Shown here in pieces: positions 1-8,579 of a DNA stretch of 64,000 nucleotides (position 1 is the first letter of the stretch; each line of letters begins with the position of its first letter). A program made the position numbers and the translations under genes. The notes below the pieces were generated by a model that did not search any database, was not told the DNA's origin, and saw only the letters and a program-made list of their open reading frames with translations. Source of the DNA: Rubrivivax sp. (lineage in GTDB: Bacteria > Pseudomonadota > Gammaproteobacteria > Burkholderiales > Burkholderiaceae_C); the NCBI GenBank assembly GCA_030653385.1, contig JAURZM010000007.1, forward strand, positions 124,001-188,000, read 5' to 3'.

Positions 1-1728
1 GCAACCATCAGCCGCAGCGACTTGATCAGTTGGCTCGTGCCCAATCCGTTGCGCCTGCGCTGGCGTTTGGCCCTGCCGCTTCGCGATGCAGGACGCGCGG
101 CGCAGGCATCGAGCAAGGGACTCTACGGTCCAGCACGTGACGCAGCCAGCATGACTGCCAAGAACCTGGTCGCGGACGACATCCGCTCACTGGAAAATCT
201 GCAGCACCCGCAGGAACTGCATGGCACCATCGGACTGATCGATGCCGGCTGCCCTTTCTTGAACCAGGCCTTCGAAAGCGGAGCGGGCACGCGGATCGCG
301 GCGATCTGGGACCAGGGCGCACAGGTGCGTCGCAGTCCAGCGAAGCACCGCAAGACCGGCTGGCCCTGGATACGGCCCCAAAACTTCAGGCATGGACGCG
401 AATTGGGACCCAACGCGCTGTGTGCGATCGCGCAGGCCGCGCACTCATCACGGCGGCTGGAAGAAACGCAGGTCTACCGCGGCCTCGACTACCTGATCGA
501 CTATGAAGACCAGCGCCGCCGCGTCTGGTACGGCACCCATGGCGGCCATCTGCTGGACATGGCCGCCGGCCGGACCGATCCACTGGCCCCGCGTGCACCA
601 GCCGACGCCGCTGCAAATGCCAACCTGGTGTTCGTTGATCTGCCGCTGAGCACGGCGATGGACAGCTCGGGCGGATCACTGGCCGCTCATGTGCTCGACG
701 GCGTGCGCTACATCCTCTCAGTGGCCAAGCCCGGCCACCCGACGGTGGTGAACATCAGCTATGGCGCGCAGGCCGGCCCGCACGATGGCAGTTCGCTCAT
801 CGAGCGGGCACTGGACGAACTGCTCGAGCACGGCCCCGCGAACTTCGCCATCGTGCTGGCCGCCGGCAACTCGCGCCAGCTCCAGGGCCATGCCCGACGC
901 ACGGTGCGGGTTGATCGCAGTGTGTTGCTGCGCATCGACATGCCTCCCGGTGACACGACCGACAGCTTTGTCGAGGTTTGGTATCAGCCGCCTGAACAGG
1001 GTGAGTTGCGCGCTCGCGTGAGGGCACCCAACCGCCAGTGGTCTCCGTGGGTGGCGCCGGGCAGGGAAGTTGCATTGCGGTCAGAGTCAGTCGGGCAGGA
1101 AACTGTGGCCTTGCTGCGGCACGACCTCACCGTGCCCAATGGCGATGGCGCCATGCTGTTGATGGCCGTCTGCCCCACCGCCCAACCCGAGGACTTGGCC
1201 TGCGGTTTGGCACTGGCCGGCTTCTGGGAGCTTGAGCTTTGCTGGCAAGGCACGCCCTCTGACACCAACGCGGGTGTTCAGGTGGATGCCTGGATCGAGC
1301 GTGACGACCCCACGCGCAAGAGCGGCAATCAGCGCCCGCAGTTTGTGGACCAGGAGAGCGATGACGATCGTTTCACGCTCAGCAGCTTGGCCACCGGCGC
1401 CCGCACCCTGCGAGTGGGCGGCTTCAATCTGGCCACAGGGCTGAGCGCCGCCTACTCGGCGCTCGGCCCAAGGGGCAGTGGCATGCCCCAGTTGCTGGCT
1501 GTCTGCGAAGAGGATGAGGCCAGCCCTTCGGTGGCCGCAGCGGCGACACGCAGCGGAGAACTGCTGCGCTTGAACGGCACCAGCGTGGCGGCACCCGCTC
1601 TGAGCCGAAGGCTCTACAACGCGTTGGCACAACACGGCCCGTTCACCACTGACGAGGCACAGGAGGTGGCACTGCTTTTGGCCCTCAGCGGCGCTGACCC
1701 ATACCTCAAGCCTGTAGACGGGGACTGA
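1..1728 (+). CDS. S8 (subtilisin-like) serine peptidase, 5' end outside window
   Basis: The reading frame is open from base 1, so the gene begins upstream; the TTG at 22 is only the first start-like codon inside the window. Counting from it (568 residues), the subtilase catalytic triad is visible: Asp74 in GLIDAGCPF, His173 in GTHGGH, and Ser521 in NGTSVAAP, with the oxyanion-hole stretch VLAAGNS between them. The family hydrolyses peptide bonds; the substrate is unknown. A long insertion between the oxyanion-hole region and the Ser motif reads as a beta-rich domain (WYQPPEQG, FWELELCWQG), common in large subtilases. No C-terminal sorting signal is seen. Its own promoter and any signal peptide lie outside the window. 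Family call is secure, role is not. Confidence 0.85.
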   Translation, partial: ATISRSDLISWLVPNPLRLRWRLALPLRDAGRAAQASSKGLYGPARDAASMTAKNLVADDIRSLENLQHPQELHGTIGLIDAGCPFLNQAFESGAGTRIAAIWDQGAQVRRSPAKHRKTGWPWIRPQNFRHGRELGPNALCAIAQAAHSSRRLEETQVYRGLDYLIDYEDQRRRVWYGTHGGHLLDMAAGRTDPLAPRAPADAAANANLVFVDLPLSTAMDSSGGSLAAHVLDGVRYILSVAKPGHPTVVNISYGAQAGPHDGSSLIERALDELLEHGPANFAIVLAAGNSRQLQGHARRTVRVDRSVLLRIDMPPGDTTDSFVEVWYQPPEQGELRARVRAPNRQWSPWVAPGREVALRSESVGQETVALLRHDLTVPNGDGAMLLMAVCPTAQPEDLACGLALAGFWELELCWQGTPSDTNAGVQVDAWIERDDPTRKSGNQRPQFVDQESDDDRFTLSSLATGARTLRVGGFNLATGLSAAYSALGPRGSGMPQLLAVCEEDEASPSVAAAATRSGELLRLNGTSVAAPALSRRLYNALAQHGPFTTDEAQEVALLLALSGADPYLKPVDGD

Positions 1729-1801
1729 TTGCCATCACCGGCAGGAGTCAGGTCGCCGCCGCGACAGGGGTTTGCCTTGTCGACCGCCGACAATATGAGG
1801 C

Positions 1802-2485
1802 ATGGGCATCCTCCACCTCGTCCGCCACGGCCAGGCCAGCTTCGGCGCGGCCGACTACGACCAGCTCAGTGAACTGGGGCAGCGCCAATGCCACGCCCTG
1901 GGTCAGCACATGGCGCAGCGAGGGCTGCGTTTCACCGCCGTCTTGCGTGGCAGCCTGCGGCGCCACCAGCAGTCACTGGCCGCACTGGCCGAAGGTTATG
2001 GCGGTGAACTGCCCGCCACACTGGAATGGCCCGGCCTGAACGAATACGACAGCGAAGCGCTGCTGCGCGCCATCCACCCGGGCCCGCTGGCGAAGCCCGA
2101 CACACCCGAGATCTACCGCGCGCACTTTCGGCTGTTGCGGGAAGCGCTGTCAGCCTGGATGGCCGGTCGCATCGCCCCTGCGGGCATGCTTTCACATGCC
2201 GATTGGGTGGCCGGCATCACCCGTGCGCTCGACCACGTGCGTGCGCAACACGGTACGCAGGCCGACGCGCAGGTGCTGGTGGTGTCCAGCGGCGGACCCA
2301 TCGCCACCGCGGTGGCGCATGCGCTGGGCAGCGGGCCGGAAACCGCGATCGAACTGAACCTGCGCATCCGCAACAGCGCGGTCACCGAACTGGCTTTCAC
2401 CACGCGCCGCCTGATGTTGAACACCTTCAACCACCTGCCCCACCTGGACAGCGCTGAGCGCCGCGACTGGATCACCCACGCTTGA
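1802..2485 (+). CDS. histidine phosphatase superfamily protein (phosphoglycerate-mutase fold)
   Basis: 227 residues starting MGILHLVRHGQASF, with the phosphohistidine motif RHG at residues 8-10. The fold is that of phosphoglycerate mutase/SixA-like phosphatases, which form a phospho-His intermediate. The second conserved motif, normally SHGG, reads VVSSGGPIA, so the usual second active-site His is Ser; SGGPI variants are seen in a subset of this superfamily. Substrate unknown. The gene stands alone: it follows the peptidase by about 70 bases and converges on the DUF350 gene. A possible weak -10 (CAATAT, 1791-1796) lies just before the ATG, suggesting a very short leader. Confidence 0.85.
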   Translation: MGILHLVRHGQASFGAADYDQLSELGQRQCHALGQHMAQRGLRFTAVLRGSLRRHQQSLAALAEGYGGELPATLEWPGLNEYDSEALLRAIHPGPLAKPDTPEIYRAHFRLLREALSAWMAGRIAPAGMLSHADWVAGITRALDHVRAQHGTQADAQVLVVSSGGPIATAVAHALGSGPETAIELNLRIRNSAVTELAFTTRRLMLNTFNHLPHLDSAERRDWITHA

Positions 2486-2539
2486 AGCGCGGTCTCGGGC
2501 CGGCAGCACGGCCCGCCAGTCTGGCAGTCAGTCTGACTA

Positions 2540-2764
2540 TCAGCCTTGCACGGCCGACGACACGATCAGCCCGATGGCGATGCACATCGCCCCCACCACG
2601 ATCGCCAGCGCCATGTTCTTCTTCTCGATGATCTCGGCCCACAGGTCATACGGCGTGAGCTTGTCGATGATCACGAAACACAGCCAGAAGATGGCCACGC
2701 CGATCAGCGCAAACAGGATCGAGCCGAAAAAGACGCCGGGTTTGAGCCATTCGATGCCAGCCAT
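2540..2764 (-). CDS. DUF350 small inner-membrane protein
   Basis: 74 residues with two hydrophobic helices (about 10-32 and 50-70) and the DUF350 feature NMALAIVVGAMCIAIGLI in the second. Function of the family is not established. A strong ribosome site (CAGGAGG) precedes the ATG at 2764. It is the last gene of a leftward cluster SPFH protein - DUF4178 protein - DUF350, with 27 bases separating it from the DUF4178 stop, so the three are probably one transcript and may act together at the membrane. Confidence 0.85.
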   Translation of the reverse strand: MAGIEWLKPGVFFGSILFALIGVAIFWLCFVIIDKLTPYDLWAEIIEKKNMALAIVVGAMCIAIGLIVSSAVQG

Positions 2765-2791
2765 GTCAGGCCTCCTGTTGGGTTGATCGTG

Positions 2792-4372
2792 TCATTTGTG
2801 GCCACCGCCACTGGACCAGCCGCCGTAGCTGCCGCCACCGCTGCCGCGGTAGCCGCTGCCTGGGCTGCGTTGGCACTGTTGAAACTCGGTGCTGGCCGCG
2901 CCGAAGGTGCGGCGCACGTCGTCGCAGTCGTCACCGCTGCAGTTGGCCAGTATGACCATCAGCAGCACGATGGCGATGAAGATGATCACCGCCTTGCCGG
3001 CGCCGGCACTGCGGCCGGCCAGCGGGTTGGCGTCGCGCATCAGCGCGGCGCGCGCGTCGGGTGCGATGCCGAAGGCGTCGGCCACCGCGCCCGCACTCAC
3101 GGTCTGGCCGGCCGACCAGGTGACTTCCTGGCCCGTCTGTTCCCGCGACATCCGTTTGTCGGCATCCTTGCCCTGGCCTTCGAAGTCGGTGACATGGGCA
3201 CGTTCTTCGCGCTGCACACGCCAGTAGAACTCGCCTTGCACCCAGGTCACCTTGGCGCCGTAAGACCATTTCTTGCGATAACTCGCGCCCTGCCACTGCG
3301 CCTGGTCACCCCGCACCGTGGGCGCGCCGGTCAGTGGCTTGACCCAGCTCCAGCCGTCGTTGCTGTCGACCAGGAACGCAAAACCCTGCAGGCGGTTGAA
3401 CAGCAGGTATTCGCGCCAGAAAGTGGTCTCTTCTTCGCTGCTGTCGGGAATGTCGCAACGTTCCTGGTAGCCCACCACCTGCCAGGCAGCGGGCTCGCCG
3501 CCCAGGGCCAGGGGCTTGGACACACTGCCCAGTGCAAGCTGCGGTTCAGCCCCGCCGACCCCGCTGTTGTTCTGCGCGTAGTGCCGCAGTTCTGCGCCCA
3601 CACCGGCCGACAGGTCGACCACGGCGCTGCACTGGTGGCAGGCCAGGCTTTGCGTGGTGGCCAGTTTCACTTCCAGCGCGCTGCCGCAGCTGGGGCATGT
3701 GATGCTGCGCGAGCCCAGCGTCTTTTCGCTGGCCTCTTTCAGGCCGCTCATCTTGAATTCACTCAGGGCCACCGAGCGGCCCACGCCCCAGTGCACACGT
3801 GCCGGGTCGCTGCCGTCCAGCGTGGCCACTTCGCCGACGCTATTGCGCAGGTCGACGACGGTGAATTCACCGTCCAGGCGGGGCGCGATGGGCAGTTCGC
3901 CCTGGGCGGCGATGAGCTTGGCGCGGCTGATGGACGCCACGTCCCAGGCGCGGCCATCGGCCAGCACCCGTTGCCCGGCCCGCAAGCCGTCGATGGCCGG
4001 TGCGTCGGCCGGCAGCGGCGCATCGAAGCCGATGACGTAGGCGCCGTTGTCTTCGCTCAACCACGCACTGCGCCCATTGTCAAAGAGGGCGTGCCACTCG
4101 TTCCAGGTGCCACCGTCGTAGCCGTACTGCAAGCGCCCGACCAGCGTGAAGGCCACGCCCTGGCGTGTGCCGCTGGCGCCCAGCTGCAGCGGGCTGTGGT
4201 CGTCGAACAATTCGGCGCTGGTGCCGATGCGTTTGAGCGCTTCGCCGTCGCGCACCAGCGTGCTGCGGCAGAAGCTGCAGACGGCGCTGGCCGACGCCGC
4301 CGAGGCAAACTCGACCGGCGCGCCGCAATTCGGGCACGCAGCGCGATAACTGCGCTGCGGGGAGGTGGCCAA
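2792..4372 (-). CDS. DUF4178 protein with two zinc ribbons and a C-terminal membrane helix
   Basis: 526 residues. Two CxxC...CxxC zinc ribbons are visible (Cys13/16/32/35 and Cys226/229/245/248), each followed by a DUF4178-like beta domain with WNEWHALFDNG and WREYLLFN motifs; the two halves look like a duplication. Near the C-terminus is one membrane helix (about 465-485, VIIFIAIVLLMVILANC), then a Gly/Ser-rich tail. The likely start is a TTG one base after the stop of the SPFH gene, so the two are translationally linked. Proteins of this type recur beside SPFH and DUF350 genes, and a membrane-associated scaffold or stress role is a reasonable inference. No enzymatic motif was seen. Confidence 0.8.
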   Translation of the reverse strand: MATSPQRSYRAACPNCGAPVEFASAASASAVCSFCRSTLVRDGEALKRIGTSAELFDDHSPLQLGASGTRQGVAFTLVGRLQYGYDGGTWNEWHALFDNGRSAWLSEDNGAYVIGFDAPLPADAPAIDGLRAGQRVLADGRAWDVASISRAKLIAAQGELPIAPRLDGEFTVVDLRNSVGEVATLDGSDPARVHWGVGRSVALSEFKMSGLKEASEKTLGSRSITCPSCGSALEVKLATTQSLACHQCSAVVDLSAGVGAELRHYAQNNSGVGGAEPQLALGSVSKPLALGGEPAAWQVVGYQERCDIPDSSEEETTFWREYLLFNRLQGFAFLVDSNDGWSWVKPLTGAPTVRGDQAQWQGASYRKKWSYGAKVTWVQGEFYWRVQREERAHVTDFEGQGKDADKRMSREQTGQEVTWSAGQTVSAGAVADAFGIAPDARAALMRDANPLAGRSAGAGKAVIIFIAIVLLMVILANCSGDDCDDVRRTFGAASTEFQQCQRSPGSGYRGSGGGSYGGWSSGGGHK

Positions 4373-4373
4373 G

Positions 4374-5429
4374 CTAGACCAGCTTCTTCAGCAGCTCAGC
4401 CTTCTTGGCCGTGAACTCGTCTTCTGTCAGGATGCCCTTGCTCTTCAGATCGGCCAGTTTTTCGATCGTGGCCATCACCTCTTCGGGCTTCAGGCCCGCG
4501 GGCGCGGCAGCCGCCGGGGCGGCGGCGGCACCGCCGCCTTGCAGACCATGGCTGAGCTGCTGCGCCATCACCTGGCCCAGCGCCACACCGGCGCCCAGGC
4601 CCATGGCGTCGCCGACGACGCTGCCGCCACCGCCACCACCGCCCCCGGCAGCCCCTTCAGCGAACTTGGGAATCGCCTGCGCCGTCTGGTACTGCATGAA
4701 CTTGCCCATGTCACCGCCGACCATGCCCATGCCGATCTTCTGGTCCAGCACCTTCTGCAGCTCTTCGGGCAGGCTGACGTTCTGCACCGTCACGCTGGCC
4801 AGCACCAGGCCCAGCTTGACGAACTCGGTGGCCGTGGCTTCCTGCAGTTGCTTGGCAAATTCCACCTGGTTGGCGGCCAGGTCCAGGAAGGGCACGCCAC
4901 TTTGTGCCACCGCGTCGCTGATGTGCTGCAACATCAGGCCGCGCAACTGGCCGTCCAGGTCGTCTACCGTGTAGCGGTCGCGCGTGCCGCTGATGCTGGT
5001 GTGGAAGAGCTTGGCGTCGGCAATCGCGTAGGCGTAGTTGCCGAAGGCCCGCAGGCGCACGGCACCGAAGTCCTTGTCGCGGATGGTCACCGGCTGCGTC
5101 GTGCCCCAGCGGCGGTCCAGCTGCTGGCGTGTGCTGAAGAAGTAGACGTCGCTCTTGAACGGGCTCTGGAACAGCTTGTCCCAATTTTTCAGGTAGGTCA
5201 GCACCGGCAGCGTCTGCGTGGTGAGCTTGTGCATGCCGGGGCCGAAGACGTCGGCCACCTGGCCTTCGTTGACAAACACCGCCACCTGGCTTTCGCGCAC
5301 GGTGAGCGATCCGCCATACTGGATTTCGTTGCCGGCCATCGGGAAACGCCAGGCCAGCGTGCCGTCGCCGGACTCGGTCCACTCCAGGATGTCGATGAAC
5401 TGTTTCTTGATGAAGTCCATCAGGGCCAT
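4374..5429 (-). CDS. SPFH-domain protein with C-terminal SHOCT-like helix
   Basis: 351 residues from the ATG at 5429, chosen because AGGAG lies just upstream and the product begins with the conserved MALMDFIKKQFIDILEW; the open frame extends further upstream but that part is not conserved-looking. The N-terminal 250 residues are an SPFH/band-7-like domain of the virion-core (YdjI-type) subgroup. A Gly-rich linker (about residues 258-270) and an Ala-rich stretch follow, then a SHOCT-like end (LKSKGILTEDEFTAKKAELL). SPFH proteins form membrane-associated oligomers. It is first in the leftward cluster with the DUF4178 and DUF350 genes; a divergent hydroxylase gene begins 75 bases away, so both promoters lie in 5430-5504. 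Confidence 0.85.
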   Translation of the reverse strand: MALMDFIKKQFIDILEWTESGDGTLAWRFPMAGNEIQYGGSLTVRESQVAVFVNEGQVADVFGPGMHKLTTQTLPVLTYLKNWDKLFQSPFKSDVYFFSTRQQLDRRWGTTQPVTIRDKDFGAVRLRAFGNYAYAIADAKLFHTSISGTRDRYTVDDLDGQLRGLMLQHISDAVAQSGVPFLDLAANQVEFAKQLQEATATEFVKLGLVLASVTVQNVSLPEELQKVLDQKIGMGMVGGDMGKFMQYQTAQAIPKFAEGAAGGGGGGGGSVVGDAMGLGAGVALGQVMAQQLSHGLQGGGAAAAPAAAAPAGLKPEEVMATIEKLADLKSKGILTEDEFTAKKAELLKKLV

Positions 5430-5504
5430 GGCAACTCTCCTCTCAGAACACCCCGCGTGGTGGGGCGCAACGGAATAATAGCTTTCGCTAACGCAAGGAA
5501 ACCG

Positions 5505-6695
5505 GTGACAACAACAGCCTGGCAGATCGCGGTGGTGGGCGCAGGCCCGGTGGGCCTGGCGCTGGCGCTGCACGCGTCGCGTCTGCTGCCCCATGCCCAA
5601 GTGACGGTGTTCGATGCCCGCCCGGCCGACCGCGACGTGTCGGCCGACCCGCGCACGCTGGCACTGTCGCTGGGCAGCGTGCAGTTCCTGCAGCAGCTGG
5701 GCGCCTGGCCGGCCGCGGCGGCCGAGCCCATCACCGAGGTGCATGTGTCGCAGATGCCACCGTCATGGGGCACGGCCTTCGGCCCGGCCGAGGTGCAGCT
5801 CAAGGCGGCCGACCTGCACGTGCCGCAACTCGGCGCGGTGCTGAGCTACGGCGCGCTGCTGGCACCGTTGCAGCGCGCCTGGGAAACATCCGTGGCGGCG
5901 CAGCCGCAGCGCCTGCACAGCCGCTTCGGCACACCGGTGGCTGCCATCAAGCCGCTGCCCGACGGGGTGGAGGTGGACGCCGACATTGCCGAACGCTTCG
6001 ACCTGGCGGTGGTGGCCGAAGGTGGTGTGTTTGCCGACCAGGCGCGCAAGGCCATGGTGTCCGACTACCGACAGACCGCCTGGGTGGGCACCGTCACGCT
6101 GCAAGGTGCCACACGCGGCTGCGCCTTCGAACGGTTCACCCGCCACGGCCCGGCCGCGCTGCTGCCCTTGCCAGCGGCGGCCGATGGCATGGCCCGTGCC
6201 GCGCTGGTGTGGTGCGTGCCCAGTGCGGACGACCCGGTGCAGGCGCTGGACGACCAACAACGCCTGGCCGTGCTGCGCACCATCTTCCCGGCGGCGGCGG
6301 GGCAGCTGGTGGCGATCACGCCGTTGAAGTCGTTTGCGCTGGGGCTGAATGCCGAACGCACGCTGGTGCAGGGTCGCACCGTGCGCATCGGCAATGCGGC
6401 GCAGACGCTGCACCCGGTGGCCGGCCAGGGGCTGAACCTGGGGCTGCGCGACGCGCATGAACTGGTGTCGGCGCTGCGCTGGCAGCCAGACATGGACCGC
6501 GCGCTGCAAAGGGTGGAGTGGGCGCGTGCCGGCGACCGCTGGTCGACGATTGCCACCACCGACTTCCTGGCCCGCAGCTTCACCTGGAAGCTGCCGGGTG
6601 CAGCCACGGCACGGGGCCTGGGGCTGGCCGCCCTGCAGGCCGTGCCGCCATTGAAGGGCTGGCTGGCGCGGCGGATGATGTTCGGCCAGAGATAA
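5505..6695 (+). CDS. UbiH/COQ6-family FAD-dependent monooxygenase (probable ubiquinone ring hydroxylase)
   Basis: 396 residues from a GTG at 5505, preceded at good spacing by AAGGAA. The N-terminus carries the FAD dinucleotide fold (VVGAGPVGLALALHA). The C-terminal half has the flavin-binding block RIGNAAQTLHPVAGQGLNLGL with the family's G-x-A-A-x-x-x-H-P pattern and the DAHEL segment. These are aromatic-ring hydroxylases of ubiquinone synthesis (UbiH, UbiF, UbiI type); which ring position is used cannot be told from sequence. The frame continues upstream of 5505 only as antisense of the SPFH gene. Expected location is cytoplasmic or peripheral membrane. Confidence 0.85.
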   Translation: MTTTAWQIAVVGAGPVGLALALHASRLLPHAQVTVFDARPADRDVSADPRTLALSLGSVQFLQQLGAWPAAAAEPITEVHVSQMPPSWGTAFGPAEVQLKAADLHVPQLGAVLSYGALLAPLQRAWETSVAAQPQRLHSRFGTPVAAIKPLPDGVEVDADIAERFDLAVVAEGGVFADQARKAMVSDYRQTAWVGTVTLQGATRGCAFERFTRHGPAALLPLPAAADGMARAALVWCVPSADDPVQALDDQQRLAVLRTIFPAAAGQLVAITPLKSFALGLNAERTLVQGRTVRIGNAAQTLHPVAGQGLNLGLRDAHELVSALRWQPDMDRALQRVEWARAGDRWSTIATTDFLARSFTWKLPGAATARGLGLAALQAVPPLKGWLARRMMFGQR

Positions 6696-6729
6696 TCGAG
6701 CAGCATCGAATGCATCTGGGAGGAGATCG

Positions 6730-7854
6730 ATGGTTCGTTATCTGCGCCGCCTGCTGGCGGTCTTGCCGTGTCTTGTCGCCTGCGCCGCCTGGGCACAAAC
6801 CGAAACGGCCCTGATCGCCGACAGCGCCGACGGCGGCGGCCCGGGTGGTGGCACCTTCTTCATCCTGGTCAGCCACAACGGCCAGGCCACAGACAACGAC
6901 GCCATCCGCGCCAGCAGCCAGGCCAGTTTCGGCCGCGGCGCTTACATGCGGGTCGTTGGCCACGCGCGCCAGGTGCCCGCCGGCAAGGCCACGCTGGTAC
7001 TGCGCGGCACGCAGACACACACGGCGCCGATCGACACCATCTTCCGCGCCATCTTCCGAGGTGGCAGCCCCGAGGTCTCGGGCAGCATCGAGGTCGAGCT
7101 CAAGCCTGGCGCCAGCTACCGCGTCAACGGTGTGGTGGACACCTACCAGCGTGAGGTCTGGCTTGAAGAGGTGGGGTCCAAGGCCATCGTGGGCAACAAG
7201 GTCGTCGCCCCGGCCGATCCTGAACTGCTCAAGGCCATGGAGGGTGCGCAGCATGTCTGCTGCAACCTGCGCTACGAAGGCGACTGGATCAGCGACTCGG
7301 CCTGGCCGCACCTGCCATTCGTTCCAGCCGGCGCGCGCATCAAGGTGCAGGAGATCAGCGGCAACCGCGCCTGGGCTCTGATCGACGGCCGCAAGATGCG
7401 CATCGGCAACGACTACGGCCGTGAACGCGAGACCATGGCGCAGATGGTGGCGCGACTGGCCGTGCCCACCGACCCGCGTTTGCGCATCGCCGGCTTCGAT
7501 GCGCCGGTGCGCGACGCCATCCGCGCGGGCAAGGCGACGCCCGGCATGACGCGTGATCAGGTGCTGATCGCGCTGGGCCGGCCGCGGCTGGCACACACGC
7601 CCGATCTGCAAGCCAAGGAGTGGCTGTACCTGCTGGACAACAACGAAGAAGCGTTTGTCGTCTTCGACGCCGAGGGCCGTGTGCAGGCCTTCGACGGTTC
7701 GCGCAAGGCACGTGGCTTCCTCTGGCTGGCGCCGCTACCTGAAGTGGCCGCTGCACCCGCAGCAGCCCCCAAAGCCAGCAGCGCGCCCGCGGCGCCCTCC
7801 TCAGCGCCCTCGGCCGCTTCGGCGGCTGCCCCGGCCGCCGAAGCGCCACGCTGA
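6730..7854 (+). CDS. secreted protein with BamE/SmpA-like C-terminal module, function unknown
   Basis: 374 residues. GGAGGAG precedes the ATG and a signal peptide ends near CAAWAQ (about residue 23). The middle region is beta-rich without a family I can name; it contains a CC pair (QHVCCNL). Residues around 262-325 (AGKATPGMTRDQVLIALGRP ... LYLLDNNEEAFVVFDAEGRV) match the pattern of the BamE/SmpA/OmlA fold, a small periplasmic module for protein contacts. The tail after about 335 is low-complexity Ala/Pro. A -10-like GATAAT (6691-6696) overlaps the previous stop. Periplasmic or envelope location is likely; role unknown. Confidence 0.7.
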   Translation: MVRYLRRLLAVLPCLVACAAWAQTETALIADSADGGGPGGGTFFILVSHNGQATDNDAIRASSQASFGRGAYMRVVGHARQVPAGKATLVLRGTQTHTAPIDTIFRAIFRGGSPEVSGSIEVELKPGASYRVNGVVDTYQREVWLEEVGSKAIVGNKVVAPADPELLKAMEGAQHVCCNLRYEGDWISDSAWPHLPFVPAGARIKVQEISGNRAWALIDGRKMRIGNDYGRERETMAQMVARLAVPTDPRLRIAGFDAPVRDAIRAGKATPGMTRDQVLIALGRPRLAHTPDLQAKEWLYLLDNNEEAFVVFDAEGRVQAFDGSRKARGFLWLAPLPEVAAAPAAAPKASSAPAAPSSAPSAASAAAPAAEAPR

Positions 7855-7859
7855 GACGA

Positions 7860-8576
7860 TCAGTCGCTGCGGCGGCGGATCGCCTTGAGCGCCTCGCGCA
7901 CGGTCAGCGGCGACAGCTGCGCCTTGTACTCGGCGCAGAAGGCCTGCACTTCTTCCGGCGCGGCATAGCTGCGTTCGCGCAGCGCCCAGCCCATGCCTTT
8001 GCGGATGAAAAATTCCTTGGCCAGGGCGCTGTCGCCCAGCGACGGCAGGATGCAGTCGTACAAGAGCACCGCGTCGAAGCCCGTCTTGAGGCTGCGCTGG
8101 GACAGCATCGCGGCGCGGCGCAGCCACGGGCTGTCGCTTCGAGCCCAGTTGCGCAGCGCGGCTTTCATCTCGGTGGGGTGGCGCTGCAGCAGCACCGGCA
8201 GCACCTGGCCCGAGATCTCGTCGTTGTGGTCCCACCAGGGGCCGCTGAGCAGCATCTCGTGGACAGCAGGCAGACACTGCAGATCCAGAAACTTCCGCAG
8301 GCGCGGCACACGCAGCAGGTCCAGCGCCGCGTAGCGCTGTTCGCGGTGCGTGGCGCTGCGCCACTGCTGCAGCACGGTGTCGATGAGTGTCTGGCTGTCG
8401 GTCACGGGGTACGCGGCTGCCACTTCGGCCACCACCTTTCGGCGCTGTGGCGCAGCAATGCCCAGAAAGGGCATCGTCGACTTCATGTAGGCCTGCATCG
8501 CACCGGCCTGGGCGGGCTGCGACTGCGCCGCCAGCGCGGCGTTCATCGCCTGCAAAAGCGCGACGTTGGCTGCCAT
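7860..8576 (-). CDS. DNA alkylation repair protein (AlkD-like HEAT-repeat glycosylase)
   Basis: 238 residues, all-helical HEAT-like repeats with the family blocks YMKSTMPFLGI, PWWDHNDEIS and FFIRKGMGWALRERSY. AlkC/AlkD-type proteins excise alkylated purines without base flipping. It starts 3 bases after the stop of the amidase gene on the same strand, so the two are probably cotranscribed. It converges on the secreted-protein gene with only 5 bases between the stop codons and no obvious terminator. Substrate range is not predictable. Confidence 0.85.
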   Translation of the reverse strand: MAANVALLQAMNAALAAQSQPAQAGAMQAYMKSTMPFLGIAAPQRRKVVAEVAAAYPVTDSQTLIDTVLQQWRSATHREQRYAALDLLRVPRLRKFLDLQCLPAVHEMLLSGPWWDHNDEISGQVLPVLLQRHPTEMKAALRNWARSDSPWLRRAAMLSQRSLKTGFDAVLLYDCILPSLGDSALAKEFFIRKGMGWALRERSYAAPEEVQAFCAEYKAQLSPLTVREALKAIRRRSD

Positions 8577-8579
8577 GGC

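Noticed and set aside
2546-4414. 622-codon open frame opposite the DUF350/DUF4178 genes
   Set aside because: Antisense shadow; the leftward genes have ribosome sites and recognisable families.
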